Assembly: GCA_026129865.1 (NCBI GenBank)
Contig: JAHCHG010000014.1
Span: 34,222 to 98,221 of the forward strand
Origin: Pyrinomonadaceae bacterium
Lineage (GTDB): Bacteria; Acidobacteriota; Blastocatellia; Pyrinomonadales; Pyrinomonadaceae
Direction of reading: 5' to 3'
Length of the DNA stretch: 64,000 bases
In this document: piece by piece, positions 9,993-17,687 of the stretch
Numbering within the stretch: the first letter of the stretch is position 1
How the letters are laid out: every line of letters begins with the position of its first letter
Notes under the pieces: model-generated
What the model saw: only the letters and a program-made list of their open reading frames with translations
What the model was told of the DNA's origin: nothing
Database searches by the model: none
Translations under genes and position numbers: made by a program

Positions 9993-10565
9993 TTACGTTT
10001 CATCGTTTTCGCCGTTTAGACAATTTAATACGCATTTCTGCAGCGTATTTCTCACGCGAAACGCCCGTAAACGAATGAGTTCAGGCGATATACCGAGTTT
10101 TTCCATCATTTTCCGGCGATGGTCTATTTTGTCCTGTTTTTCATATTTGTAATATTCCAAAATAAATTCCCGCTGCTCGGAATCTAATTTCTGCAGGCAT
10201 TTTTCCAGACAGCGGTCGTTGCGTTCAAGAACCGATTGGTCTTTTTCCTCATGAACTAAAACCGAGGGCAGTTCGGCATCAACGCGTTTTCGAGCCTTTT
10301 CACGGTAAACGAGTTTAGCGACGCCGTAAAAATATAGCGCCGGATTGCCCTGATAGTTTTCCGCGATCGTTTCGATTTTCCCGATCACCCGGTCGATCGT
10401 GTCGTCTGCGTTTTCATCCGGAAATTCGCAGCCGCGCGCTCTAAAGATCGTGATCAGACGACTTCGTATCGCTTCGTACTTTTCGCCCGCAGCGTCCCTG
10501 TCAGGGTCTAGCCATTCCAGCAATTTTAAAAAATTGCTTTCATTAAAAGCCGTGAGTTTCGGCAT
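9993..10565 (-). CDS. ECF-type RNA polymerase sigma factor
   Basis: A 190-residue protein. The N-terminal half contains a region-2-like helix (IRSRLITIFRARGCEFPDENADDTIDRVIGKI) followed by the segment ALYFYGVAKLVYREKARKR. The C-terminal half contains CLQKLDSEQREFILEYYKYEKQDKIDHRRKMMEKLG and a helix-turn-helix ending in LRLRAFRVRNTLQKC, as in sigma region 4. It is more divergent than the sigma gene at 22980 but is convincing as a sigma-70 family member. It is the first gene of the CHAT operon and faces away from the M16 peptidase across a 225-base divergent gap. Likely regulation is sequestration by the N-terminal segment of the downstream membrane protein. Confidence 0.85.
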   Translation of the reverse strand: MPKLTAFNESNFLKLLEWLDPDRDAAGEKYEAIRSRLITIFRARGCEFPDENADDTIDRVIGKIETIAENYQGNPALYFYGVAKLVYREKARKRVDAELPSVLVHEEKDQSVLERNDRCLEKCLQKLDSEQREFILEYYKYEKQDKIDHRRKMMEKLGISPELIRLRAFRVRNTLQKCVLNCLNGENDET

Positions 10566-10790
10566 ATTTTAAGAAGAGTTTGTTTTCGGGGTTTCAGAAA
10601 ATTTGGTCTAATTTGCAAGCAGTTTAGCTTTACGGCGGTCGTTAGTCAAGAATTTAGCCCTGTTCGCACAATGCCCTTGTTCGCGCGCTTTTTGCGAATA
10701 TTATATATAAACCTTTGCATCTGCCTATGCGTAATAAGCGAAGAGTTAAAAATTTAATTTAAGACCAATCTATATCAGGAGTTTTTCACG

Positions 10791-13604
10791 ATGAAATTAA
10801 AGAGAACTATTGTTTTTCTTTTTACCTTCGTATTGCTTATGTCAACAGTTGTTTTTGGACAAAAATCAGACAAACTGCCGCCGATAAAATACAAGGAAAT
10901 AAAATTGAAAAATGGACTCCGCGTGATAATGCACGTGGACAAATCAACCCCGATCGTTGCCGTAAATCTTTGGTATCACGTCGGTTCCAAGAATGAAGTT
11001 CCGGGCAGAACCGGATTTGCGCATCTTTTCGAACATATGATGTTTCAGGGTTCGAAACATTATGACAAAGATTATTTCGGACCGCTTCAGGAAGCGGGCG
11101 CGAACATCAACGGATCGACGAATGCCGACCGCACGAATTATTACGAAGTAGTTCCGTCAAACTTTCTCGAGCTCGCACTCTGGCTTGAATCTGACCGGCT
11201 CGGCTTTTTGCTGCCGGCAATGACGATGGAAAAGCTGAATAACCAGCGCGACGTCGTTAAGAACGAACGCCGCCAGCGTTACGACAACCAGCCGTACGGA
11301 ACGGCATTTGAAAAGATCTCGTCGTTAATTTATCCCAAGGATCATCCGTATCATTGGACGACTATCGGTTCGCTCGAAGATCTTTCGGCGGCTTCGATGG
11401 AAGACGTGCAGTCATTTTTCCGGAAATATTACGTCCCGAACAATACTTCGCTCGTAATAGCCGGAAATTTTGAACCGAAACAGGCGGAAAAACTGGTTAA
11501 GAAATATTTCGAACCGATCCCGATGGGCGGCGCTATCGATCGTCCAAATCCTCCGCAGCCGAAGATAGAAAAGGAAATTCGCTTTGAGATGGAAGACAGC
11601 GTCCAGCTTCCGCGCGTTTATATGACCTGGCACACCGTGCCGCAATATTCGCCGGACGAAGCGGCGCTCGATATTCTTTCGAACATCTTGTCCGCCGGTC
11701 GCGGATCTCGGCTTCAGAGCCGGCTCGTTTATGATAAGCAGATCGCGCAAAACGTGTTTGCTTCGCATGGAACGCGCGAGATCGCCGGAACTTTCCAGGC
11801 TGTGGCGACTTCGACAAAGCGCGACGGTTCTCTGAAGGAACTCGAAACCGAAATTCTTGCCGAACTCGACAAGATCAAAAAAGAACCGCCGACGGCGCTT
11901 GAAATGGAACGTGCTCTGAACCGAATCGAATCGCAAACGATCTTTGGTCTGCAGACCGTTCTAGGGAAAGCCGATCAATTAAACAGTTACGCAACGTTCT
12001 TGAACAAACCCGATTATTTTCAGGCAGATCTCGACCGTTATCGCCGCGTAACGCCTGAAGCGGTTTCAAAAGCTGCTGAGAAATATCTGACGGACAACAA
12101 GCTTGTTTTGACGATCGTTCCGCGCAAAGCGGAGGCAAAATCGGTTGCGCCGTCGCGTTCGAACAAGCCGACTTCGGATGCCGAGAAGAAACAAGAACCT
12201 CCGAAACCGGCTGAAACGCCGAAGGCGGACACCGACTGGAGATACACGCAGCCGAAAGGCGGTCCGGATCCGAGCTTTGCGCTTCCGTCGATTCAGAAAA
12301 CTAAATTGAAGAACGGTCTCGATGTTTGGTTCGTTAAACAAACCGAACTTCCGATCGTGTCGATGAATCTCGTTGTAAAAAGCGGTTCGACAAATGATCC
12401 GGCTGGCAAAAGCGGCTTGGCTTCGGTTACCGCAAGCCTGATGGACACGGGAACAAAGACGCGTTCCGCGGTTGAGATCGCGAACGAAACTCAATCGATC
12501 GGAGCAAATCTAAATACAGGTTCCGGCTGGGATTCTTCAACGGTCAGCATTCAAACATTGACGAAAAACGTTGATAAAGCATTGGAAATTTTTGCCGATG
12601 TCGCGCTGAATCCGACATTTCCGCAGGATGAATTCGTGAAATATCAGCGCAGAACTTTGACCGGTTTGCTGCAGCGCAAGGACAATCCGAACGCGATCGC
12701 AAACGTTGCTTACGACAAGGTTCTTTACGGAGCAGATCATCCGTACGGAATTTCGATCAACGAGGCTTCGGTCAAATCAATGACTCGCGAGGATGCCGAG
12801 AAATTCTATGAGACATATTTCCGTCCGAACAACGCGACATTGATCGTCGTCGGAAATGTCGAAATGAAATCGCTGGTTGGAAAGCTCGAAACGGCGTTCG
12901 CCGGTTGGAAGGCGGGCGATATTCCGGCAGCAAATGTAGGTTCGGCGCCCGAGCGCAAGGGAACGGCGATCTATCTGGTCGATAAACCCGGCGCGGCGCA
13001 GAGCGTTATCAGCATCGGACAAGTCGGCGTTTCGCGCGATAACCCCGATTATTTTGCGCTTCAGGTAATGAACTCGATTCTCGGCGGACAGTTTTCCGCT
13101 CGCGTCAATATGAACCTTCGCGAAGACAAAGGTTACACATACGGCGCGCGAACAGGTTTCAGCTATCGTAAAGGCGCGGGTCCTTTTACAGCCGGCGCTG
13201 ACGTTCAAACGGCTGTTACAAAGGAATCCGTTCAGGAATTCCTAAAGGAATTGAACGGTATTCGCGGTTCTGTTCCTGTTACCGAAAGTGAATTGGAATA
13301 CAACAAACAAAGTCTGATCCGCCGTTTTCCGGCTGGTTTTGAAACGACCAACCAGATCGCCGGTCAGCTTTCAAACGTTGTAATTTACGGACTTCCCGAC
13401 AGCTATTTCAACGATTTCATCGGAAAAATAAAGGCTGTAACGCTTGAAGACGTAAACCGTGTTGCGAACAAATATCTTTCGCCGGACAAAATGGCGATCG
13501 TCATTGTCGGCGACCGCAAAGTGATCGAACCGCGCTTGAAAGAAATTTCAGGGATCGGCGATTCGATCGTTTATCTCGACACGGACGGTAACTTGATCAA
13601 ATAA
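10791..13604 (+). CDS. Secreted two-domain M16 family zinc metallopeptidase
   Basis: A 937-residue protein with a Sec signal peptide (first 23 residues, ending VVFGQ). Two M16 units are fused. The first carries the inverted zinc motif HLFEH (H78, E81, H82) with the downstream glutamate at E159 in VKNERRQRYDN; the second (from about residue 495) keeps the fold (IQKTKLKNGLDVWFV, GKSGLASVTASLMD) but has no HxxEH. This active/inactive pair forms the clamshell of pitrilysin-like and PqqL-like processing proteases, acting on peptides in the periplasm. A Pro/Glu/Lys linker joins the halves. An AGGAG lies eight bases before the ATG. A strong terminator follows. Confidence 0.93.
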   Translation: MKLKRTIVFLFTFVLLMSTVVFGQKSDKLPPIKYKEIKLKNGLRVIMHVDKSTPIVAVNLWYHVGSKNEVPGRTGFAHLFEHMMFQGSKHYDKDYFGPLQEAGANINGSTNADRTNYYEVVPSNFLELALWLESDRLGFLLPAMTMEKLNNQRDVVKNERRQRYDNQPYGTAFEKISSLIYPKDHPYHWTTIGSLEDLSAASMEDVQSFFRKYYVPNNTSLVIAGNFEPKQAEKLVKKYFEPIPMGGAIDRPNPPQPKIEKEIRFEMEDSVQLPRVYMTWHTVPQYSPDEAALDILSNILSAGRGSRLQSRLVYDKQIAQNVFASHGTREIAGTFQAVATSTKRDGSLKELETEILAELDKIKKEPPTALEMERALNRIESQTIFGLQTVLGKADQLNSYATFLNKPDYFQADLDRYRRVTPEAVSKAAEKYLTDNKLVLTIVPRKAEAKSVAPSRSNKPTSDAEKKQEPPKPAETPKADTDWRYTQPKGGPDPSFALPSIQKTKLKNGLDVWFVKQTELPIVSMNLVVKSGSTNDPAGKSGLASVTASLMDTGTKTRSAVEIANETQSIGANLNTGSGWDSSTVSIQTLTKNVDKALEIFADVALNPTFPQDEFVKYQRRTLTGLLQRKDNPNAIANVAYDKVLYGADHPYGISINEASVKSMTREDAEKFYETYFRPNNATLIVVGNVEMKSLVGKLETAFAGWKAGDIPAANVGSAPERKGTAIYLVDKPGAAQSVISIGQVGVSRDNPDYFALQVMNSILGGQFSARVNMNLREDKGYTYGARTGFSYRKGAGPFTAGADVQTAVTKESVQEFLKELNGIRGSVPVTESELEYNKQSLIRRFPAGFETTNQIAGQLSNVVIYGLPDSYFNDFIGKIKAVTLEDVNRVANKYLSPDKMAIVIVGDRKVIEPRLKEISGIGDSIVYLDTDGNLIK

Positions 13605-13624
13605 ACCGCTGCAATTGAGTGGTC

Positions 13625-13667
13625 AAAAGATCGGGCGGCGATTCATTTCGCTGCCCGATCTTTTTTC
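13625..13667 (+). terminator. Rho-independent terminator of the M16 peptidase gene
   Basis: AAAGATCGGGC with an extension GGCG pairs with CGCTGCCCGATCTTT across an eight-base loop, followed directly by a T-run. It begins about 20 bases after the stop codon. It is one of the clearest terminators in the window. Confidence 0.9.
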
Positions 13668-13760
13668 GGCACTCATTTTGCTCGGACAGAATGTTCAGAC
13701 AAGAACTGATCGGAAAGAATACGAAGTTGGAACTCAGATTGATCTTTACCGGAAAACCAA

Positions 13761-14819
13761 ATGGCAAAAAAGGAACGTTTGTTCGACATCGAAAAAGCGC
13801 GCGAGCGAGTAAAAAAAGGGAGACGAAAGAATTGGTGGCTGAGAAAAGGAACCAAATCGCGCGGCTTTAAATATTTCGACAAGGACGGAAAAGAGATCAC
13901 TTCAGAAGATTCGATCGAGCGTATCAATTCGCTGGTAATTCCGCCGGCGTGGGCGGAAGTTCGAATTTGCCCGTCAAAAAGCGGCAAGCTTCAGGCGGTC
14001 GGAATCGACGCGGGCGGAAGGGTTCAATATCTTTACCATGAAAAATTTCGCAGGAAACAGGAGCGCAAAAAATTTGAAAAGATCGAAACTTTTGGAAAGT
14101 TTCTGCCGAAGATCCGAAAGGTCACAAACGAACATCTTGAACTAAACGGATTTCCGAGGGAAAGAGTTCTGGCGCTGATGACGCGCCTTCTCGACCAGCT
14201 GTATATGCGAATGGGCTCGGCGGCGAGTGTGGAAAAATATCGCACTTACGGGATCACGACCCTTCAGCATCGTCATTTGAAGATCGGACGCGGCGGCAAG
14301 CTTACTTTCGATTTCGTCGGAAAACATAAAGTTAAACAGCGAAAAGTTCTTGTCGATTCAGAGATCGCCCGGATGATGCGGGAATTGAAGGAACTAAAAG
14401 GTCCAAGAAAGCTCTTTCGTTATGTCGACGAAGACGGAAAAACGCGACCGGTAAAACCCGGCGACATTAACCGATACCTAAAAGAGATCGCTTCGCCTGA
14501 ATTTTCCGCAAAGGATTTTCGAACATGGGGCGCAACGCTGCTCGCGGCGTTGGAATTGGCAGAGATCGGATGCTGCGATGACGATAAATTACTGAAAAAA
14601 AACGTCGCCGAAGCCGTCAAGCGGGTCGCCGAACAGCTCGGAAATACGCCCGCGGTTTGCCGCGGATCGTACATTCATCCGGTCGTGCTCGATCAATATC
14701 AAAAAGGCGTAACGATCGAACAATTCGTTCCAAAGACAAAACGAACGATCAAAAAGATTAAAGAAGAATACGAACCCGAAGAAAAGGCGCTGATGAAATT
14801 GTTTGCGGCGGGAAATTAG
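13761..14819 (+). CDS. DNA topoisomerase IB (poxvirus/bacterial small type)
   Basis: A 352-residue protein, right for the small type IB topoisomerases that relax supercoils through a 3'-phosphotyrosine link. The N-terminal DNA-binding part contains IPPAWAEVRICP and the sequence DAGGRVQYLYHEKFR. The catalytic part has EKYRTYGITTLQHRH, the KDFRTWGATLLAA motif (R254), and the nucleophile region RGSYIHPVVLDQY with the likely catalytic tyrosine Y304. All expected active-site positions appear present. The gene overlaps the convergent trmB by four bases. These enzymes are scattered among bacteria and often thought to have been exchanged horizontally, but codon use here is like that of the neighbours. 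Confidence 0.93.
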   Translation: MAKKERLFDIEKARERVKKGRRKNWWLRKGTKSRGFKYFDKDGKEITSEDSIERINSLVIPPAWAEVRICPSKSGKLQAVGIDAGGRVQYLYHEKFRRKQERKKFEKIETFGKFLPKIRKVTNEHLELNGFPRERVLALMTRLLDQLYMRMGSAASVEKYRTYGITTLQHRHLKIGRGGKLTFDFVGKHKVKQRKVLVDSEIARMMRELKELKGPRKLFRYVDEDGKTRPVKPGDINRYLKEIASPEFSAKDFRTWGATLLAALELAEIGCCDDDKLLKKNVAEAVKRVAEQLGNTPAVCRGSYIHPVVLDQYQKGVTIEQFVPKTKRTIKKIKEEYEPEEKALMKLFAAGN

Positions 14820-15448
14820 TCAGCGGTTTTTTTGAAGAGCTTCCGCCAGACAGGCAGTTCGCGATTTTCGACCGACAATTCACGCTCGGTTTTTACCGGA
14901 AACGGATTTTCGTCGAGCGAAACTTCGCTCAAAACTTTTTGTTCGCGAAACATTTCGAACATTTCTTCGGCGAGAAATTCGACATCGGATTGAACGAAGA
15001 TCGCGCCGTCAACGCGCAAAAGCCGAGTTAAAACTTCAGCCAGTTTCGGTTTGACCATTCGCCTTTTGGCATGGCGTTTCTTAAACCACGGATCGGGAAA
15101 CTGGATGGAAACAGCTTTTAAAATGTTATTTGGCAGATTATCGAAAAGAGTTTCTGCGGCTAGCGTCGCGTTGCAAAATTCGTAATGAAGATTTTCGATT
15201 CCGCGTTCAGCGGCGATCTCGTTCGCCTCATCGACAAGCGGCTGCCGAATTTCGAGCCCCAGAAAATTCGTATTCCGGTCAAGTGCCGCCATTTTCTGAA
15301 TAAACCGTCCGCGACCGCAGCCGACGTCCAGAAAAAGCGGTCTGTCCGCATGCGGAAATATCTTCTCGAAATCGATCGGTTCAACAGGAAGTTTCCGAAA
15401 ATAAGTGGCTAAAGGATTTACGTGTTGGTGAACTCTGACTCGCGGCAT
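14816..15448 (-). CDS. trmB: tRNA (guanine-N7-)-methyltransferase
   Basis: A 210-residue SAM-dependent enzyme that methylates G46 in the tRNA variable loop. It has the SAM-binding motif FLDVGCGRGRFIQKMA, the acidic LGLEIRQPLV, and the family signature SIQFPDPWFKKRHAKRRMV that holds the catalytic Asp. It is the last of three tightly packed genes (fabG, rhomboid, trmB; eight bases after the rhomboid stop). The stop codons of trmB and topoisomerase IB overlap convergently. Confidence 0.95.
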   Translation of the reverse strand: MPRVRVHQHVNPLATYFRKLPVEPIDFEKIFPHADRPLFLDVGCGRGRFIQKMAALDRNTNFLGLEIRQPLVDEANEIAAERGIENLHYEFCNATLAAETLFDNLPNNILKAVSIQFPDPWFKKRHAKRRMVKPKLAEVLTRLLRVDGAIFVQSDVEFLAEEMFEMFREQKVLSEVSLDENPFPVKTERELSVENRELPVWRKLFKKTAD

Positions 15449-15456
15449 TTAACAAT

Positions 15457-16215
15457 CTAAAAACTTATGATCTGAAAAAGAAGAAGTACGGTAACGACTG
15501 CCGTGAATAGAAAAATTCCAAGCGCGGCAAATCCGGCGATCTTTGCCGGTTCCGACGCAATTCTCGGATCGGCGTAAAGGTCGCGCGGCACCTGAAAAAA
15601 TCCATACGCAGCGCCGACGATCAAACCGCCGAGATGGGCAAAGTTGTCAACTTTATCTATTACATAAACTCCGACAAACCCGATAAAAACAACGTTGAAA
15701 AGCATGTTCTTAAACAGCGAGTTCGACATGACCTTTCTGCGAAAGAAACCGTAAACGGTCAAGTAGCCAAGAAATCCGATGATTCCGCCCGACGCGCCGA
15801 TCGAAATTCCGACCGGATTTACGGCATAGGTCAAAAGGTTTCCGCCGATAGCCGAAAGAATAAAAATTATCGGAAGATGTGCGCGGTTCGACAGCAGTTC
15901 GATCAATTTGCCGAGCACGTAGAGCGCGTAGCAATTGAAAAATAAATGAATTATTCCGCCGTGGAGCGTTGCGCCGGTGAGCATTCGCCAGTAATCGCCC
16001 CCGGCAAACGCTTCTTTGTAAAATCCCGCGATCAGCGGTGCGCGCATGCCGCCAAGAACGATCGAATCGAAGGAATCGACCGCGACCTGCGCGCCGAAAA
16101 CCCCGATCAAAACGGCGATCATCAGATACGAATAATAGGGCGTTACGGGCGTTATCCGCACCGCGCGCTCCTGGGTCGAAGGATCTTCAATTTCGCGTTG
16201 GTAATCTATTGCCAT
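15457..16215 (-). CDS. Rhomboid-family intramembrane serine protease
   Basis: A 252-residue polytopic membrane protein with six or seven hydrophobic segments. The rhomboid core shows GGIIHLFFNCYAL (N94), the nucleophile motif GASGGIIG (S142), and the catalytic histidine in NFAHLGG (H194), so the Ser-His dyad is intact. The N-terminal 25 residues are cytoplasmic. It cleaves membrane helices of substrate proteins within the bilayer; the substrate is unknown. It starts three bases after the fabG stop. Confidence 0.92.
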   Translation of the reverse strand: MAIDYQREIEDPSTQERAVRITPVTPYYSYLMIAVLIGVFGAQVAVDSFDSIVLGGMRAPLIAGFYKEAFAGGDYWRMLTGATLHGGIIHLFFNCYALYVLGKLIELLSNRAHLPIIFILSAIGGNLLTYAVNPVGISIGASGGIIGFLGYLTVYGFFRRKVMSNSLFKNMLFNVVFIGFVGVYVIDKVDNFAHLGGLIVGAAYGFFQVPRDLYADPRIASEPAKIAGFAALGIFLFTAVVTVLLLFQIISF

Positions 16216-16218
16216 TTG

Positions 16219-16974
16219 TTAAATCGCGAGTCCGCCGTCCGGCTGGATCACTTGTCCGGTAATGTACCGCGCCGATTCGGACAGCATAAAACACGCGATA
16301 TCGGCTATTTCCGAAACATTTCCAAGCCGCCCGAGCGGTATCATCGAAAGAATTTTTTCGCGATACTCGTCGTTCATTTCGCTCGCCATATCCGTTTCGA
16401 TAAGCCCGAGCGCAAGCGCGTTGCAGGTTATTTTTCTGCTCGCGACCTCTTTTGCGACCGATTTTGTCAGACCGATCATTCCGGCTTTTGAAGCGGAATA
16501 ATTAGACTGACCGAGCATTCCGACCACTCCGGAGATCGATGTGATGTTTAGGATCGAACCGCCGTTCTCATTGCGCATCATCGGTCGCAGGACCGCTTTT
16601 GTAAAGTTCCATGCGCCTTTGAGATTTGTGTCGATGACCGCATCCCATTCTTCTTCCTTCATCCGCATGATCAGATTGTCGCGCGTTATGCCGGCATTAT
16701 TGACCAAAAAATCGATCGTGCCGAATTCGTCTTTGACCTTTTTTACAAACTCGCCGGACGCTTCCGTGTTTGAAACGTCGCACGATTCGACAAACGCCCT
16801 TACGCCGTGCGCTTCTATCTCGCTTTTGACCTTTTCCGCTTCGTCAACACTTCTTGCGAAATTAAAAGCGACATTGCTGCCGCGTTTTGCCAATTCCAAT
16901 GCTATCGCTTTTCCTATTCCGCGCGTCGCGCCGGTTACGATCGCGGCTTTTCCTTCAAACTGTTCGTCGTTCAA
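16219..16974 (-). CDS. fabG: 3-oxoacyl-[acyl-carrier-protein] reductase
   Basis: A 251-residue short-chain dehydrogenase that reduces 3-oxoacyl-ACP with NADPH in fatty-acid elongation. It has the dinucleotide motif TGATRGIGKAIA, the NNAG motif (VNNAGITRDNLIMRM, strongly FabG-like), the catalytic S with YSASKAG for the Tyr-x3-Lys pair, and a C-terminus ending ITGQVIQPDGGLAI. It lies 19 bases after a secreted protein gene and three bases before the rhomboid gene. Isolated fabG copies can serve other 3-keto substrates, so the role in central fatty-acid synthesis is probable, not certain. Confidence 0.92.
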   Translation of the reverse strand: MNDEQFEGKAAIVTGATRGIGKAIALELAKRGSNVAFNFARSVDEAEKVKSEIEAHGVRAFVESCDVSNTEASGEFVKKVKDEFGTIDFLVNNAGITRDNLIMRMKEEEWDAVIDTNLKGAWNFTKAVLRPMMRNENGGSILNITSISGVVGMLGQSNYSASKAGMIGLTKSVAKEVASRKITCNALALGLIETDMASEMNDEYREKILSMIPLGRLGNVSEIADIACFMLSESARYITGQVIQPDGGLAI

Positions 16975-16993
16975 TTTTTCTTCCTCTTAAAAT

Positions 16994-17617
16994 TTATTTC
17001 TTGCAATATTCGCCGTAAATGTCCATATATTCGTAAATTATCGCTACGGCTTCGGGCTTCATGTCGTTTTTCAGCGACTCGTCCTTTCTGATCTTGTCCG
17101 TGATCCGGTAAACCTCGCACCAATCTCCGTCCATCGCTTTTTGCGCTTTTATTAATCCTGCGACGAGCTGAAATGTGCGGCTCGAAGGATTTTTAGCGAC
17201 CGCTTTCTCCGCATAAATTATGGCTTTATCGACATTAAAATAATCGTCAAGCGCCATGATATAAGCCATCGACAAAAGCTCGTCAGCCGTTCCTTTTTCC
17301 GCGAAAGCCTTCATATCGGCATAACCGCGCTTATCGACTAAATACTTGGCGAATGCCTCCGAATTGTTTTTTCCGGAGATCTTCCATCCGAATTCATTGA
17401 TGATCGCCATCTTTACATCGACCGGATTTTTCGGTTCTGCCAGATAATCCATTATGTAATTGTTGATATAACCGGAGGTTTTCCCAGCCGCGACAACCAT
17501 CGGCTGATCGGTATAGGCAGCGGCAAAATTGGTCGAAGTTAAAGGAGAATCGGCAAATGCCGTTATCGAAAAAAGGGAGATAACGATGCAGATCAAACTT
17601 AGACGTAAATGTTTCAT
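16994..17617 (-). CDS. Secreted protein of unknown function, helical
   Basis: About 207 residues from the ATG at 17617; an upstream in-frame start at 17644 would place nine residues before the signal peptide and is less likely. The Sec signal peptide (KHLRLSLICIVISLFSITAFADS) is clear. The mature part is predicted mostly helical, with segments such as ELLSMAYIMALDDYFNVDKAIIYAEKAVAKNPSSRTFQLVAGLI that look like a degenerate tetratricopeptide repeat. No enzyme motif was seen. It is the fourth in a row of minus-strand genes for exported proteins of unknown function. Confidence 0.75.
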   Translation of the reverse strand: MKHLRLSLICIVISLFSITAFADSPLTSTNFAAAYTDQPMVVAAGKTSGYINNYIMDYLAEPKNPVDVKMAIINEFGWKISGKNNSEAFAKYLVDKRGYADMKAFAEKGTADELLSMAYIMALDDYFNVDKAIIYAEKAVAKNPSSRTFQLVAGLIKAQKAMDGDWCEVYRITDKIRKDESLKNDMKPEAVAIIYEYMDIYGEYCKK

Positions 17618-17687
17618 GCGATAAATAATATCGCAGGACGTCAATAAAATCTAAAGTATCGGCATTATAAGAAATTCTATGCTTTTA

